In this document: positions 27,354 through 38,543 of the stretch, one piece after another
Layout of the letters: each line of letters opens with the position of its first letter
Position numbering within the stretch: the first letter of the stretch is position 1
Source of the DNA: Kitasatospora sp. NBC_00240
GTDB taxonomy: Bacteria > Actinomycetota > Actinomycetes > Streptomycetales > Streptomycetaceae
Assembly (NCBI RefSeq): GCF_026342405.1
Contig: NZ_JAPEMU010000001.1
Span: 2,046,001-2,110,000 of the forward strand
DNA length: 64,000 bases
Direction of reading: 5' to 3'
Translations under genes and position numbers: made by a program
The notes under the pieces: model-generated
What the model saw: the letters and a program-made list of their open reading frames with translations, nothing else
The model's database searches: none
Told to the model about the DNA's origin: nothing

Positions 27354-28964
27354 CTACTTGCTGCGGCCGATCTCCCAGAACCGGAACACGCCGGTGGTGT
27401 CGACCGTGGACTCCACACCCGTGATGTTGGAGCGGAAGGCGTAGAAGGACTTCGCCTGGAAGATCGGGATCAGCGGGACGCCCTCGGCGGTGATGTTCTG
27501 CATCTGCGCGAAGACGGCACCCGCGGCGGCCCGGTCGACCTGCCGCAGGCTCTCCGGCAGCAGCTTGTCGCTGATCCGGGGGTCGTTCCAGCCGGTGTGG
27601 TAGGCGCCGCCGTCGACGACCAGCGGGGCGACGAAGTTGTCCGGGTCCGGGTAGTCGGCCGTCCAGCCGATCGTGTAGGCCTGGTAGCTGCCGGCCTTCC
27701 AGCCCTTCTTGAACTTCTCCCAGTCCGCCTCCTGGGTGACCGTCACCTGGAAGAGGCCGCTGGCCTCCAGCTGCTTCTTCATCTCGGCGGACTCGGCACC
27801 CTCGGCCCGGGCCCGGGACCAGGTCAGGCTCAGCTTGACCGGCAGGGCCACCTTGGCCGCGGTCAGGATCTGCTTGGCCTTCGCCACGTCCGGGTCGCCG
27901 TACTTGTCGAAGAAGGCGGTGTTGTGACCGGCCACCCCGGCGGGGACCACCGAGTAGAGCGGCTGGACGGTGCGGGCGTAGACGTCGCGGGCCAGCACCT
28001 TGCGGTCCAGCAGCTGGGCGACGGCCTGGCGCACCGCGGGGTTGCCGGTGACCGCGTCCTTGGTGTTGAAGGCCAGGTAGCGGGTCTCGGAGCTGTCACC
28101 GTCGGCGACCTGGACGGCCGTCTTGCCGGCCTGCTGGTCCGCCAGGTACTGGGCTCCCGCGCCCGGGTCGAGGCTGTTGTCGGTGAGGTCCACCTCGCCG
28201 GTGTCGAGGGCGGTCTTGAGGTCCGATCCCTTGAGGAAGTACCGCAGGGTGAACTTCTTGTTCCGCAGCTTCTCGTCGCCGCCGAACTGGTCGTTGGCGA
28301 CCAGGGTGACCTTGCCGGGCACCTTGGTGCCGCCGTCCGCGGCCATCGTCTCCAGGCTGTCGATCTTGTACGGGCCGGAGCCCACCAGCTTGTCGTTGGG
28401 CAGCAGCTTGTCGGCCGGGAAGACCTGGTGGTCGACGATCGCACCGGCCGAGCTGGCCAGCTTGGCCGGCAGCACCGCGTCCGGCTGGCTGAGCTGGAAG
28501 GTCACCTCGGTGTCGCCCTTGGCCTCCACCGACTTGATGGAGTCGAGCAGCGAGGACGGGCCGTTGTCGTCGGCGATCTTCTTCATCCGCTCGATGGAGA
28601 AGACCACGTCCTGGGCGGTGAGCGGGTGGCCGTTGGAGAACTTCAGGCCGGACCGCAGGGTGCAGTGGTAGGTGGTGGCGTCGGCCCCGGTGAACTCACA
28701 GGACTGCGCGGCGTCCGGGCTCGGCGCGGAGCTGCCGGCGGGGAACTTCAGCAGCGACTGGAAGGTGTTGTGCAGCAGCAGCCAGGAGCCGTTGTCGTAG
28801 GCGCCGGCCGGGTCCAGCACGTTGGTGACGCTGGTGGTGCCCATCACGATCGCCCCGCCCGGGTCCGAACCGGTGACGGCCTTGGTGACGGAGCCGCAGC
28901 CCGCGACGGTGGTGGCGACGAGTCCGGCACAGGTGAGCGCTGCCAGTCGTTGAGCTGAAGTCAT
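27354..28964 (-). CDS. ABC transporter substrate-binding lipoprotein (family 5, peptide/nickel type)
   Basis: Extracytoplasmic solute receptor of 536 residues with lipobox VAGC (Cys23). Family SBP_bac_5 features: GLKFSNGHPLTAQDVVFSIERM, the LVGSGPYKI segment, AVRQAVAQLLDRKVLARDVY, and the YTIGWTADYPDPDNFVAPL region that lines the peptide pocket. No permease or ATPase genes are adjacent, so it is either an orphan receptor or works with transporter subunits encoded elsewhere. ATG at 28964, with AAGGA 11 nt upstream. A 660-bp upstream region carries possible operators. Confidence 0.92.
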   Translation of the reverse strand: MTSAQRLAALTCAGLVATTVAGCGSVTKAVTGSDPGGAIVMGTTSVTNVLDPAGAYDNGSWLLLHNTFQSLLKFPAGSSAPSPDAAQSCEFTGADATTYHCTLRSGLKFSNGHPLTAQDVVFSIERMKKIADDNGPSSLLDSIKSVEAKGDTEVTFQLSQPDAVLPAKLASSAGAIVDHQVFPADKLLPNDKLVGSGPYKIDSLETMAADGGTKVPGKVTLVANDQFGGDEKLRNKKFTLRYFLKGSDLKTALDTGEVDLTDNSLDPGAGAQYLADQQAGKTAVQVADGDSSETRYLAFNTKDAVTGNPAVRQAVAQLLDRKVLARDVYARTVQPLYSVVPAGVAGHNTAFFDKYGDPDVAKAKQILTAAKVALPVKLSLTWSRARAEGAESAEMKKQLEASGLFQVTVTQEADWEKFKKGWKAGSYQAYTIGWTADYPDPDNFVAPLVVDGGAYHTGWNDPRISDKLLPESLRQVDRAAAGAVFAQMQNITAEGVPLIPIFQAKSFYAFRSNITGVESTVDTTGVFRFWEIGRSK

Positions 28965-29627
28965 GCGGGTGGCGTCCTTCTCGGTGCGGCCGGCGGTGTG
29001 TGCCGGTGGCCTCCGCGCTGCCGCTCCCGATCGGGAGTGCGCCGGTGCGGCCGGGTGCCGCGCACCCACAGGCCCGACGGGGTTGCCCGTCTTCGGTGGT
29101 GGCGCGCGACATGAGGGTGTGGGGCGACAGCGGTCGGCCGGCCGGGATGGTTGTCCGGCTGGGGGCGACCGCTGAGGGGAATCGATCGGAAGTAGCGTGC
29201 CACATCGGCCGGGGATCGCCCCCACCCGTGCAGGGCCTGATCGAACTCCCATTCGCCCGGTGGCCGCATCCGAACCGACGAGTTGTCAGGCAATGCCCGT
29301 TTTCTCCCCGGATGGCGACCGCGTCCTACCGGCCGGCACGAGTTACCGGCCGGTACCAGGAGTTGACAATGAGACGACAATCACACTGAAACCGTCAGAT
29401 CGGGACAGTCGCGCCCCAACGGTCGTACCGGCACGGTCGCACCGTCGACGGCCGGCCGGCCCGGCGCGTGGCAGGTCCGGCCAGGTCCGAACGGGCAGCG
29501 CCCCACCGCCCCCGCCGGCAGTTCCACCGGGGCGGCCGGCGCACCGCCCGGCCGCTCCGACCGGCGCACCGTCAGGCGGCCACCACGCCGAGGAGGTCGC
29601 GCCCGCCCGCCCCGCCACTTCTCGCCG
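28965..29627. other. 663-bp upstream region of the solute-binding protein gene
   Basis: No credible gene: the open frames here lack a ribosome-binding site and family features. It contains two TACCGGCCGG elements (29327-29353) and, on the minus strand beside them, TTGTCA then GTAACT with 17-bp spacing, a weak promoter candidate for the lipoprotein gene with a long leader. The remainder shows nothing recognisable. Confidence 0.5.
29327..29355. promoter_or_regulatory. paired palindromic elements, candidate operator
   Basis: TACCGGCCGG occurs at 29327-29336 and again at 29344-29353, where it extends to the perfect 12-bp palindrome TACCGGCCGGTA (29344-29355). The 17-bp spacing places both on nearly the same face of the helix. 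They overlap a weak minus-strand promoter-like pair. Confidence 0.35.
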
Positions 29628-30332
29628 TCAGACCCGCGAGGCCACCAGCGAGCGCAGCAGCTCCAGGTCGACGTGCTCCAGGGAGGGCAGCACCAGCCGG
29701 CCGGGAGCCGGCTCGATGACCGCCACCGACGGCACCGCGATCACCGGGCAGCCGGCCGCCTCGGCGGACCGCACCCCGGTCGGGGCGTCCTCCACCACCA
29801 CGCAGCGGGCCGGCTCCGCGCCGAACCGGCGGACCGCCTCCAGGTACGGGTCCGGGTGCGGCTTGGTGCGCGGCACCTCGTCCCCCGCGAGCGAGAAGGC
29901 GAAGTGGTGGGCACCGAGGGTGGCCAGCACGATGTCGATGATGTGCCGGTGCGAGGCCGACACCAGGGCCGCCGGGACGCCGTGCGCGGCCAGCGTGTTG
30001 AGCAGCCGCTCGGCGCCCGGCATCAACGGCACCCCACCGCCCAGCAGGTCCACGAACCGCTGGTTGATCAACGTGGTGAGGTCGGCCGGCGCGAGGTCGA
30101 CGCCGGTGCTGGAGAGCAGGTAGTCGATCACCCGGCTCATCGGGCCGCCGACCACGTGCGCCCGGTCGTTCTCGTCCAGCACGTAGCCCAGTTCGGCGAA
30201 GAGCGAGACCTCCGCCTGCCACCAGAAGTCCTCGGTGTCGACCAGCGTCCCGTCCATGTCCAGCAGCACCGCCTGGAGGCCTTGCCCGTTGCCGTGGTCG
30301 AGGGCGCGGGCGGCGGTGGAGATGGTCGTCAT
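29628..30332 (-). CDS. HAD-superfamily hydrolase (beta-phosphoglucomutase/phosphatase-like)
   Basis: Phosphatase or phosphomutase of 234 residues. Motif I is LLDMDGTLVDTE (nucleophile Asp and acid/base Asp), motif II VSAS, motif III Lys in RTKPHPDPYLEAVRRFG, and motif IV VVVEDAPTGVRSAEAAG. The helical cap (DFWWQAEVSLFAELGYVLDEND ...) marks the subclass that acts on small sugar phosphates. ATG at 30332 follows GGAAGGA. Substrate not predictable from sequence. It is downstream of metH, separated by a hairpin. Confidence 0.92.
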   Translation of the reverse strand: MTTISTAARALDHGNGQGLQAVLLDMDGTLVDTEDFWWQAEVSLFAELGYVLDENDRAHVVGGPMSRVIDYLLSSTGVDLAPADLTTLINQRFVDLLGGGVPLMPGAERLLNTLAAHGVPAALVSASHRHIIDIVLATLGAHHFAFSLAGDEVPRTKPHPDPYLEAVRRFGAEPARCVVVEDAPTGVRSAEAAGCPVIAVPSVAVIEPAPGRLVLPSLEHVDLELLRSLVASRV

Positions 30333-30385
30333 GGGCGGAGTCCTTCCGTTCGCGCACACCCGGATCTGCCTCCGGGGATGGCACA

Positions 30386-30413
30386 GGCCGGCCCGCTGGT
30401 GAGCGGACCGGCC
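30386..30413 (-). terminator. hairpin downstream of metH
   Basis: GGCCGGCCCGCT, loop GGTG, AGCGGACCGGCC: 12-bp stem with one mismatch, about 110 nt after the metH stop and before the HAD gene start. Confidence 0.55.
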
Positions 30414-30525
30414 CGTTCAGGATGATCCAGGATACGCCGCCCGCGCCGAAATGCGGCGAACGCTGTGCGACATCCGGGTTACCGCGCGTCGAAGGGCCGC
30501 GGCGGCCGGCGCCCGGCTCCCGGGA

Positions 30526-34029
<3,504 letters not shown>

Positions 34030-34169
34030 GGGGCTTCTCCCTGGGTGCGACGGCTGTCGGCTTTGCGCTCCCCGCGGTCGGGGAGGCACCTGGCCAGGGT
34101 ATCCGTCCGGGCCTTCGGACCGGCGACCGTTTCGTATCCTGAGCGTTCGATCAAGACGGGGGAACAGAA

Positions 34170-35237
34170 ATGAAGTCGTTCGGCGTACGCCTGCGACACG
34201 CGGCGGGGGCCGCGCGGAACCGCTGGCGGCGGCTGTCACGAGGACGCCGGATCCTGCTCTGCGCGCTGGTGGCGCTGGCCGTGCCGGTGCTCCCGGTGGG
34301 CTCGGCGGCCCTGGCGCTGCGGCTGCAGTACGTGGGTGAGCCCGCCGACGAGGCCCGTACCCGGGGCCGGGACGCGGTCTGGCTGGGACATGCCTGGGTG
34401 GACGGCCGGAAGAGTGACGCCGACGTGGCCGCGCTGGGTCGACAGCTGGCCGGCACCGGCATCCGCGACCTCTACGTGCACACCGGTCCGCTGGAGCACG
34501 ACGGCAGCCTGCCGGCCGCGCTGTACCCCCGGGCCGCCTGGTTGGTCGAGGCCGTGCACCGGTCGCTGCCGGGGGTACGGGTGCAGTCCTGGCTGGGCGA
34601 CGTGGTGAAGCCGGAGAAGGCCGGGCTCGACCTGGAGGACGCCCCCTCCCGGGACCGGGTCACCGCCTCGGCGCGCCAGGTGCTGGACGCCGGCTTCGAC
34701 GGCGTCCACTTCGACATGGAGCCGATCCGCCCCGACTCGGCCGGCTGGCTGGCCCTGCTCGACCAGGTGCGGGCCGTCACGGCGGCGCGCGGCGCGGCAC
34801 TGTCGGTGGCCGCGCCGCAGATCGACCCGCTGCCCGGCCTGCACGTGGTGAGCACCGGCCTGACCGGTCACGGCAAGTGGTGGTCGCAGGCGTACTTCGC
34901 CGAGACCGCCCGCCGGGTCGACCAGATCGCCGTGATGTCCTACGACACCGGCCTGCCGGTGGAGTCGCTGTACGGCGGGTACGTGGCCCAGCAGACCGTG
35001 CTGGCCCTGGAGGTCACCCCGCCGCAGGTGGACCTGCTGATGGGCCTGCCGTTCTTCTGGGAGGACAAGCCGGGCCACTACGGCTCGGCGGAGACGGTGG
35101 CGGGTGCCGTACGCGGCGTCCGGCTCGGCCTCGGGCGGGAGGCGCCCGACCGGCAGGCCTTCGGCGTGGCGCTGTACGTGGACTTCGCAGCCACCCCCGA
35201 GCACTGGTCGGCGTACCGGCGCGGCTGGGCCGACTGA
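34170..35237 (+). CDS. membrane-anchored protein with GH18-like TIM-barrel motif
   Basis: Protein of 355 residues with a basic N-terminus and one transmembrane anchor (about residues 27-50, RILLCALVALAVPVLPVGSAALAL), leaving ~300 residues outside. The extracellular part contains FDGVHFDMEPI (Asp177, Asp182, Glu184), matching the DxxxDxE active-site pattern of glycoside hydrolase family 18. YDTGLP and a late PFFWEDKPGHYG also suit a barrel. Other family signatures are weak. It could be a wall-glycan hydrolase or a non-catalytic sugar-binding relative. Divergent from metH. Confidence 0.75.
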   Translation: MKSFGVRLRHAAGAARNRWRRLSRGRRILLCALVALAVPVLPVGSAALALRLQYVGEPADEARTRGRDAVWLGHAWVDGRKSDADVAALGRQLAGTGIRDLYVHTGPLEHDGSLPAALYPRAAWLVEAVHRSLPGVRVQSWLGDVVKPEKAGLDLEDAPSRDRVTASARQVLDAGFDGVHFDMEPIRPDSAGWLALLDQVRAVTAARGAALSVAAPQIDPLPGLHVVSTGLTGHGKWWSQAYFAETARRVDQIAVMSYDTGLPVESLYGGYVAQQTVLALEVTPPQVDLLMGLPFFWEDKPGHYGSAETVAGAVRGVRLGLGREAPDRQAFGVALYVDFAATPEHWSAYRRGWAD

Positions 35238-35254
35238 GCGAACCGCGCCCCGGA

Positions 35255-35281
35255 CCGGCCCGCCGCATGGCGGTGGGCCGG
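35255..35281. terminator. bidirectional intrinsic terminator
   Basis: CCGGCCCGCCGC, loop ATG, GCGGTGGGCCGG: 12-bp stem with one G-U pair, between the convergent GH18-like and TetR genes. Confidence 0.75.
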
Positions 35282-35291
35282 CCCGAACGGC

Positions 35292-35861
35292 TCAGCGCAC
35301 CGCGCGGTGCAGGGCGATCAGCAGCCGCCAGACCTCGCCGGCGACGGCCTCCGGCGCCCCCTCGACGCTCCCGTGCAGCCAGTCGGCGAGCACGCCGGTG
35401 AAGGCGGCGGCGACGGCCGAGGCGACCAGCCCGGCTTGCGGGGCGCCGGCCAGCTCGCGTTCGCTGCGGCTGCGCTCCCGGAGCTCCTGGTGGAGCAGTT
35501 CGCCCAGCGGGCCGCTGCCGCCGGGCAGCAGCAGGCTGCGGTAGAGGGCCGCGTGGCGGGCCGCGTCGGCGAAGAAGGCGGCGAGGGCGGGCGGCGGCGC
35601 GGCCGGGTCCGGCAGGCCGCGCCAGGCGTGCAGGGCGTCCACCGCCTGCCGGACGACCTCGGCGCAGGCGTCCACCGCGAGGGCCTGGAGGTCCTCGTAG
35701 TGGAGGTAGTAGGTGGCCCGGCCGAGCCCCGCCCGGCGGACCACGGCGGAGACACTGACCTCGGCGAGCGGGCGCTCCGCGCACTCGGCGAGCAGGGCCT
35801 GGCGCAGTCTCTCCCGGGTGCGGGTCGCACGCGGGTCGGCCGGCGGGCGGGGCTCCGTCAT
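35292..35861 (-). CDS. TetR/AcrR-family transcriptional regulator
   Basis: Ligand-responsive repressor of 189 residues. The N-terminal HTH is typical (RTRERLRQALLAECAERPLAEVSVSAVVRRAGLGRATYYLHYEDLQALAVDA). The C-terminal ligand/dimer domain is variable. Its ATG overlaps the stop of the DUF1304 gene by ATGA, so it is the second gene of a two-gene operon. The perfect 37-bp palindrome just upstream of that operon is the obvious binding site, making this an autoregulated pair. Confidence 0.92.
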   Translation of the reverse strand: MTEPRPPADPRATRTRERLRQALLAECAERPLAEVSVSAVVRRAGLGRATYYLHYEDLQALAVDACAEVVRQAVDALHAWRGLPDPAAPPPALAAFFADAARHAALYRSLLLPGGSGPLGELLHQELRERSRSERELAGAPQAGLVASAVAAAFTGVLADWLHGSVEGAPEAVAGEVWRLLIALHRAVR

Positions 35862-36226
35862 CCGGCGACCAGGACGGCCGTCAGCGCGACCGCGCCGGGC
35901 AGGGCCTGGGCGAAGAGGATCCGCCGGTTGGCGGTGGCGGCGCCGTAGAGGCCCGCGACGACGACGCAGCTCAGGAAGAACACCTGCACACGGTATCCGG
36001 TGGGGTCGGCGGCGATCAGGCCCCAGACCAGGCCGGCCGCGAGGAAGCCGTTGTAGAGGCCCTGGTTGGCGGCGAGCGGCGCGGTGGCCCGGGCCATGTC
36101 GGTGTCGAAGCCGGAGAGTTCGCGGCCGGGCCGACGCTCCCAGAGGAACATCTCCAGTACCAGGATCCAGCCATGGAGCGCGGCCACCAGGCCGACCAGC
36201 ACGTTCGCGAGGGTCTGCACGACCAC
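35858..36226 (-). CDS. DUF1304-family membrane protein
   Basis: A 122-residue protein with four predicted transmembrane helices and the family pattern LHGWILVLEMFLWERRPGRELSGFD ... NQGLYNGFLAAGLVWGL. The function of DUF1304 is not established; small exporter-like roles have been suggested by context. GTG at 36226 is used here; a second GTG two codons on has better spacing from GGCGG. It leads the operon with the TetR regulator, which implies that it handles the compound sensed by that regulator. Confidence 0.88.
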   Translation of the reverse strand: MVVQTLANVLVGLVAALHGWILVLEMFLWERRPGRELSGFDTDMARATAPLAANQGLYNGFLAAGLVWGLIAADPTGYRVQVFFLSCVVVAGLYGAATANRRILFAQALPGAVALTAVLVAG

Positions 36227-36262
36227 TCACCGCCTTTTCGGGAACAGCTTCAGGGCGCCCTG

Positions 36263-36299
36263 ATGGACACCTGTCCATAGTTTATGGACAGGTGTCCAT
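36263..36299. promoter_or_regulatory. perfect 37-bp palindrome, probable TetR operator
   Basis: Two 16-bp arms (ATGGACACCTGTCCAT at 36263-36278 and its exact complement at 36284-36299) around AGTTT. Each arm is itself a near palindrome (ATGGACA, 2 nt, TGTCCAT), so the site could hold two repressor dimers. It lies 37 bp upstream of the DUF1304-TetR operon, within the expected promoter. Confidence 0.82.
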
Positions 36300-36328
36300 G
36301 AACACCATCGGCCGGCGGGTGTTCCGGG

Positions 36329-36844
36329 TCACTCCCCCGGCGCACCCTCCCCCAGGTGCGCCGCCAGCGCGGTGAGGTAGCGCTCCAACTGGGCCGTGTA
36401 GCCGGTCACGAAGCGCGCGACGACGCGGAAGAGGGGGCTGCGGATCTCGCCGCGCTCGACGATGGTCACGGTACAGCCGCCCGGCCAGGGCGTGAGCTCG
36501 TACGTCCAGCTGCCGCCGAACGGCAGGCGGGGATCGGCGATCGCGGTGACCAGCCGCAGCGGCGGGGTGGCGTCCACCAGCTCGTAGGCGACGTCGCCGT
36601 GGCCCTCGTACTCGCGCCAGCGGATCCGGCCCCGCTCGTCGGCGAGCCGCTCGACCCGGGTCAGGCCGGGCCGCCAGCGGGGGTAGCCGTCGATGTCGGT
36701 GAGGGCGTCCCAGACCGCCTCGGGCGGCCGGTGCACCTCCAGCGACCTGCGGGCCGTGTGCTTCAGCGGCAGGCAGCGGCCGAGCGCGAACACCGTCGCA
36801 CCGGTCACGACCACCGCGGCAAGGGCGATCAGCGGCCTTCTCAT
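36329..36844 (-). CDS. SRPBCC-family (START/polyketide-cyclase-like) protein with N-terminal membrane segment
   Basis: A 171-residue protein: an N-terminal hydrophobic helix (MRRPLIALAAVVVTGATVFALG) followed by a hot-dog-like SRPBCC domain (SLEVHRPPEAVWDALTDIDGYPRWRPGLTRVE ... GGSWTYELTPWPGGCTVTIVERGE). The domain binds hydrophobic ligands in its family. ATG at 36844 has GAGGAG eight bases upstream. Ligand and role unknown. Divergence from the palindrome region suggests independent regulation. Confidence 0.85.
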   Translation of the reverse strand: MRRPLIALAAVVVTGATVFALGRCLPLKHTARRSLEVHRPPEAVWDALTDIDGYPRWRPGLTRVERLADERGRIRWREYEGHGDVAYELVDATPPLRLVTAIADPRLPFGGSWTYELTPWPGGCTVTIVERGEIRSPLFRVVARFVTGYTAQLERYLTALAAHLGEGAPGE

Positions 36845-37023
36845 CGGCCCGGCTCCTCGTCTGCCGTCCACCCCCCTGCCTCCATCATCGCGCCGCGCCC
36901 GGCCGCGGGGGCACGGACCGGGCCCGGGTGCCGCAGGAGCAGGAGCCGGGCCGGCAGGACCCCGCATGATCACCACCGGAACGCGCAACCCGCCGATGGC
37001 CGGGCGCCTGATTCCGCACACGC

Positions 37024-37059
37024 GAAGGAGGGCGGGCGCCTCGGCACCCGCCCTCCTTC
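37024..37059. terminator. intrinsic terminator
   Basis: Perfect 13-bp stem GAAGGAGGGCGGG with a 10-nt loop. It lies downstream of the LacI gene, beyond the tandem repeat. Confidence 0.75.
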
Positions 37060-37060
37060 A

Positions 37061-37150
37061 CCGCCCGACCAGGCACCGCCCGATCACGGACCACCTGATC
37101 ACGCACCGCCCGATCACCGACCGCCCGATCACCGACCGCCCGATCACCGA
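37061..37150. repeat. 15-bp tandem repeat, six units
   Basis: Six consecutive 15-bp units with consensus CCGCCCGATCACCGA; the three units at 37106-37150 are identical and the three before them are degenerate. It sits between the LacI stop codon and its terminator, so it is probably transcribed in the 3' UTR. Confidence 0.85.
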
Positions 37151-37197
37151 CCGCCTGCGCACCTGCCGTCCGCCACGCGAGCCGGCCGCGGTGTGGC

Positions 37198-38211
37198 TCA
37201 GACCCTGACCCGGGCCGGCGCCGTGGAGCCGCGCACCACCAGCTCGGGCTCGAAGAGCAGCTCGTCATGGGTGACCTTGACGCCCGCGATCTCCCCCGCC
37301 AGCAGCTCGACGGCGGCCCGCCCCATCGCCTCGATCGGCTGGCGCACGGTGGTCAGCGGCGGGTCGGTGCAGGTCATGAACGCGGAGTCGTCGTAGCCGA
37401 TCACCGACACGTCGTCCGGCACCGAGAGGCCGGCCCGGCGCACCGCGCGGACCGCGCCGAGCGCCAGCGGGTCGCTCGCGCAGACGATGCCGGTGACGTC
37501 CTGGCGCAGCAGCCGGGTGGTCGCGGCCTGGCCGCCCTCCAGGCTGAACAGCGCGCGCTCGACCAATTCGTCCGGCAGCTCCAGGCCGGCCCGCTCGGCG
37601 GCGGCCCGGGCGGCGGCCAGCTTGCGCCGGGACGGCATGTGGTCGGCCGGGCCGAGCACCATGCCGATCCGCCGGTGGCCGAGCTGCTTGAGGTGGCCGA
37701 TGGCCTGCTCGACCGCCACCGCGTCGTCGCAGGAGACCCGGGGGAAGTCCAGGTCGTCGATCGCCGCGTTCAGCAGCACGGTGGGCAGGCTGCGCTCGGC
37801 GAGCCGGTCGTAGTGCTCGTGCGGGGCGTCCTGCTGGGCGTAGAGGCCGCCGAAGAAGACGACGCCGGAGACGTGCTGCTCCAGCAGCAGGTCGACGTAG
37901 TCGGCCTCGGAGACACCGCCGGCCGTCTGGGTGCAGAGCACCGGGGTGAAGCCCTGGCCCGCCAGCGCCCCGCCGACCACCTCGGCGAAGGCCGGGAAGA
38001 TCGGGTTCTGCAGCTCGGGGAGCACCAGGCCGACCAGCCGGGCCCGCTCGCCGCGGAGCTGGGTGGGCCGCTCGTAGCCGAGCACGTCGAGGGCCGTCAG
38101 CACTGCGGCCCTGGTCGCCTCCGAGACGCCGGGCTTCTCGTTCAGCACACGGCTGACCGTGGCTTCGCTCACCCCGACCTTCTGGGCCACCTGAGCAAGT
38201 CGTCGTGTCAT
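37198..38211 (-). CDS. LacI-family transcriptional regulator
   Basis: Sugar-responsive regulator of 337 residues. The N-terminal HTH and hinge are clear (MTRRLAQVAQKVGVSEATVSRVLNEKPGVSEATRAAVLTALDVLGYERP), followed by a periplasmic-binding-like domain (VGLVLPELQNPIFPAFAEVV ... VIGYDDSAFMTCTDPPLTTVRQPIEAMGRAAVELL). ATG at 38211 has no ribosome-binding site; a TATACT box ends 7 nt before it, indicating a leaderless mRNA. No sugar-uptake genes are adjacent in the window. A palindromic operator upstream suggests autoregulation. Confidence 0.94.
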   Translation of the reverse strand: MTRRLAQVAQKVGVSEATVSRVLNEKPGVSEATRAAVLTALDVLGYERPTQLRGERARLVGLVLPELQNPIFPAFAEVVGGALAGQGFTPVLCTQTAGGVSEADYVDLLLEQHVSGVVFFGGLYAQQDAPHEHYDRLAERSLPTVLLNAAIDDLDFPRVSCDDAVAVEQAIGHLKQLGHRRIGMVLGPADHMPSRRKLAAARAAAERAGLELPDELVERALFSLEGGQAATTRLLRQDVTGIVCASDPLALGAVRAVRRAGLSVPDDVSVIGYDDSAFMTCTDPPLTTVRQPIEAMGRAAVELLAGEIAGVKVTHDELLFEPELVVRGSTAPARVRV

Positions 38212-38218
38212 GCTTGCG

Positions 38219-38224
38219 AGTATA
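38219..38224 (-). promoter_or_regulatory. -10 box of the lacI-type gene
   Basis: TATACT on the minus strand, 7 nt before the ATG, which predicts a transcript starting at or next to the start codon. No good -35 hexamer is seen at 17 bp. Confidence 0.5.
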
Positions 38225-38244
38225 CGACGAAAAGCGCAATTTCC

Positions 38245-38260
38245 TTGCGAAATTTTGCAA
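38245..38260. promoter_or_regulatory. candidate LacI-family operator
   Basis: TTGCGAAATTTTGCAA, a 16-bp palindrome with one mismatch. The TTGC...GCAA ends and central symmetry are typical of LacI/GalR sites. It lies 34 bp upstream of the regulator start codon, suitable for autoregulation. Confidence 0.6.
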
Positions 38261-38543
38261 ACACCGACCCGACCCCGAGCAGCCCGCCAACCCGGGCCGC
38301 CCGGGCGCGGAGCTGGCCGGATATCGGTTGGATCGATGCCCGCCGGTCGCGCAAACTGACCCCACCCGCCTGTCGTCGGGCACCTGCCGCGCGCATCAAA
38401 GCCCGTAGGCTGGGCAGGTAGGGACCATGGGGCGAGCGGCCCCATGGGTGGAAGAGGTTCAACAGTCGGCAGCCGGCCATCGGCGCCCTTGCAGGCCCTG
38501 GAGGGCCGGGCGCGGCCACCGACCGACCGGAGGGAGACGCTGG

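Larger units (their letters stand above)
36845..37197. other. 353-bp region between LacI and SRPBCC genes
   Basis: No gene seen. It contains the LacI-gene terminator (37024-37059), a 15-bp tandem repeat (37061-37150), and presumably the SRPBCC promoter near 36850-36950, for which no clear boxes are visible. Confidence 0.6.
38212..38543. other. promoter region between LacI regulator and PAC2 gene
   Basis: 332-bp divergent region. The left half is unusually AT-rich and carries the LacI -10 box and the palindromic operator. The right half (38400-38543) precedes the PAC2 gene, which begins after GGAGGGAG. No additional gene recognised. Confidence 0.55.

Noticed and set aside
29197..29620. Possible small gene in the plus direction
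   Set aside because: Reading frames lack ribosome-binding sites and family-like sequence; the region is better explained as regulatory.
34030..34169. Cobalamin riboswitch upstream of metH
   Set aside because: The gap is only 140 bp and contains no recognisable B12 box.
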